Positions 4,053 through 5,647 of a stretch of 5,647 nucleotides of DNA are shown piece by piece (position 1 is the stretch's first letter; each line of letters starts with the position of its first letter). The stretch lies in contig JAJPYV010000012.1 of assembly GCA_021204735.1 (NCBI GenBank), positions 1 through 5,647 on the forward strand, in the 5' to 3' direction. The DNA is from Prevotella sp. Lineage in GTDB: Bacteria; Bacteroidota; Bacteroidia; Bacteroidales; Bacteroidaceae. A model generated the notes under the pieces. The model saw nothing but the letters and a program-made list of their open reading frames with translations. It did no database searches and was not told the DNA's origin. The position numbers were made by a program, and so were the translations under genes.

Positions 4053-5647
4053 TTATTCTGACGGAACTTCAAACTTATCCCCTGTCTGGCGGAGCAATTC
4101 ACGAGCATAATTCTCAGGAAAACCTGGGCGGATTACAGGAACTCCAATACCGGAAGGTGTCCTTGCAAACTCCCCATCCTTTTCTGGTTTAATAATCATG
4201 TCGTTGTATTTCACGATGAGATAAAATGCCAATTGTTTCCAACACTCTAACATCTGTTGCGCTTTCTCGTTACTGTAAGCATTTAGACACTCGATAGCCT
4301 TCTCTGGACTCTCATCATACAAAGACATGGCTTTTTGTTCTATTTCTTTCTGCTGCTGAAAATAACTCCTTTCAAGTGAGTCCCTCACCTCTTTCAAAGA
4401 ACCGAACATCAAGGAGTAGCGAGGATAAACCATGTTGCTTACCCAATTGCATACCCAATAAGCGTTTTTATCGCTGAACGTAAGGGCATCAGCACCAGGA
4501 GTGTTGTAACATTCTGGCTGCACTGTGTTTCCGCAATAAATAGGGGTATAGGCAACCATATTCCCATCATCATTGCCGAACCATAACACGCCACCTATCT
4601 GGCGTGGCAGCCAAGAACGCAGTTGGGCGATATAGGTAAAACCTGTCTGTTGTGTTGACGTAGGACGCTCGTTGAAATATTCCTTATCATCAACCTTAAA
4701 AATCAGAGGCGTCGGACGGTAAGGCATATTCCAGATACCCTGCCCTAAATCATTGTCTAATGCAAACGGAGTTCCCTCGTAATGATCCCTCATGCACGCC
4801 TGCAAGTCCTGCACACTCACCTTCCTGTCTGGCACAATCCATAAAGGTATCGGTTCTGTATCTTTCACCTTACCCTCAACGTACGGCAGATACCTGTCCA
4901 TGCCCGTAGAGAAATGATTGAAGAAACTCCACACTCGTGCCTCACAGAATCTGCGACCGGAGAAGTCGGGATATGCGTATGTCTCACAAAAACTGAAATC
5001 CTCATCTTTACCGTCAAACCACCCTTGCTGTCTCGCAAAATTGATGCAATCCTTTGAGAACATCACGTTCTTTTTGTCTTTCTGGTTAAACTTTCGGATC
5101 CTACTTTGGTTTGCATGGGCACAAATGGCATCGTCAGGGATTTTCACAGCCACCCATACAGCACCCTTACCGCCTGGTCCCTTACCCATCATCTCCATAA
5201 TCCATGCCTCATCAGGATCACAGATAGTGAATGTCTCGCCCTCTGAACAATAACCGTATGTCTCTGCTATTTCTGTCATCACCTTTATCGCTTCACGGGC
5301 AGTCTTGGCACGTTGAAGACCGATGTAAATCAACGAACCATAGTCAACAATTGCCGTAGTATCAACCATCTCTTCACGTCCGCCGTATGTCGTCTCTCCT
5401 ATTGAGACCTGATACTCGTTTATGTTCCCTATAACATTGTAAGTTTCTTCTGCCTCTGGAATCTCACCAAGATATTCTTTTGTGTCCCAGTCATAAATCT
5501 GGCGCATCTCCCCTTTCTGATGCTTACCTGCAGGATAATGACAGAGGTTTATGAACATACCATAGTCATCGGCGTTGTATGTACACATTACAGAACCGTC
5601 GACACTCGCATTCTTTCCCACAATAAAATTAGTACAAGCCAATGCGT
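4053..5647 (-). CDS. C69-family dipeptidase, exported, 5' end beyond the window
   Basis: This is an Ntn-hydrolase of peptidase family C69, whose members cleave dipeptides with an N-terminal cysteine nucleophile exposed by processing. The visible frame begins ALA-CTNFIVGKNASVDGS: the Cys after ALA (codon 5634-5636) is the expected nucleophile, and the VDGSVMCTYNADDYG stretch after it is typical of the family. Numbering from the Leu of ALA as residue 1, other family blocks are GETTYGGRE (82-90), the EAWIMEM core (145-151), and WVAVKIPDDAICAHANQSRI (163-182). The C-terminal half is also family-like (GGVLWFGNDDG at 350-360). About 530 mature residues is normal length. The frame stays open through the right edge. 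A TTG at 5640-5642 could be read as a start, but it is the Leu codon of an Ala-Leu-Ala cleavage site, so a signal peptide almost certainly lies outside. The protein is probably periplasmic and feeds amino acids from peptides. The stop is TAA (4053-4055); the next clear terminator is at 3821-3859. Confidence 0.92.
   Translation of the reverse strand, partial: ALACTNFIVGKNASVDGSVMCTYNADDYGMFINLCHYPAGKHQKGEMRQIYDWDTKEYLGEIPEAEETYNVIGNINEYQVSIGETTYGGREEMVDTTAIVDYGSLIYIGLQRAKTAREAIKVMTEIAETYGYCSEGETFTICDPDEAWIMEMMGKGPGGKGAVWVAVKIPDDAICAHANQSRIRKFNQKDKKNVMFSKDCINFARQQGWFDGKDEDFSFCETYAYPDFSGRRFCEARVWSFFNHFSTGMDRYLPYVEGKVKDTEPIPLWIVPDRKVSVQDLQACMRDHYEGTPFALDNDLGQGIWNMPYRPTPLIFKVDDKEYFNERPTSTQQTGFTYIAQLRSWLPRQIGGVLWFGNDDGNMVAYTPIYCGNTVQPECYNTPGADALTFSDKNAYWVCNWVSNMVYPRYSLMFGSLKEVRDSLERSYFQQQKEIEQKAMSLYDESPEKAIECLNAYSNEKAQQMLECWKQLAFYLIVKYNDMIIKPEKDGEFARTPSGIGVPVIRPGFPENYARELLRQTGDKFEVPSE

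Noticed and set aside
4918..5253. Plus-strand open frame of 111 codons inside the dipeptidase gene
   Set aside because: It is antisense to conserved C69 blocks, and its composition is explained by the opposite strand.
1..5647. CRISPR array, IS element, prophage, defence or toxin-antitoxin system
   Set aside because: There are no spaced repeat series, transposase, integrase or recognisable effector. The protein genes are ordinary chromosomal genes.

Overview
The window reads as chromosomal DNA from a member of the Bacteroidales, most likely Prevotella or a close relative. The evidence is protein character (an RsmA with a GNYPYDISSQ active-site loop and an exported C69 dipeptidase), A/T-rich leaders without clear Shine-Dalgarno sequences, and several minus-strand matches to the Bacteroidota promoter (TTTG, then 17-20 bp, then TAnnTTTG). 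All four protein genes lie on the minus strand, so the biological order runs from right to left.

Reading in transcription order: (1) 5647-4053 is a C69-family dipeptidase whose 5' end runs off the right edge. (2) 4052-3618 is a 435-bp gap. It holds a probable ~90-nt small RNA or terminated leader with its own promoter (3917-3948) and a strong intrinsic terminator (3821-3859), followed by the rsmA promoter (3640-3668). (3) 3617-2814 is rsmA, the 16S rRNA adenine dimethyltransferase. (4) 2813-2336 is a 478-bp gap unusually rich in inverted repeats, ending in a probable promoter and ~100-nt leader for the next gene. (5) 2335-461 is a RelA/SpoT homologue with an intact HD hydrolase, a visibly eroded synthetase and a missing helical region. 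(6) 406-125 is a 93-residue protein I do not recognise. (7) 124-1 holds no gene I can support.

The protein genes do not form one pathway or a defence or mobile system. rsmA (ribosome maturation) and the RSH gene (ppGpp turnover) are both tied to translation and growth control, and the dipeptidase fits a peptide-using lifestyle. The 478-bp gap and the separate promoter matches suggest that rsmA and the RSH gene are transcribed separately.

The best leads are the small-RNA cassette at 3820-3912, the RSH protein that looks like a ppGpp hydrolase only, a 14-nt box shared in opposite orientation by the two intergenic regions with a hairpin and T-run after each copy, and the palindrome cluster downstream of rsmA. 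No CRISPR array, IS element, tRNA or rRNA was seen.
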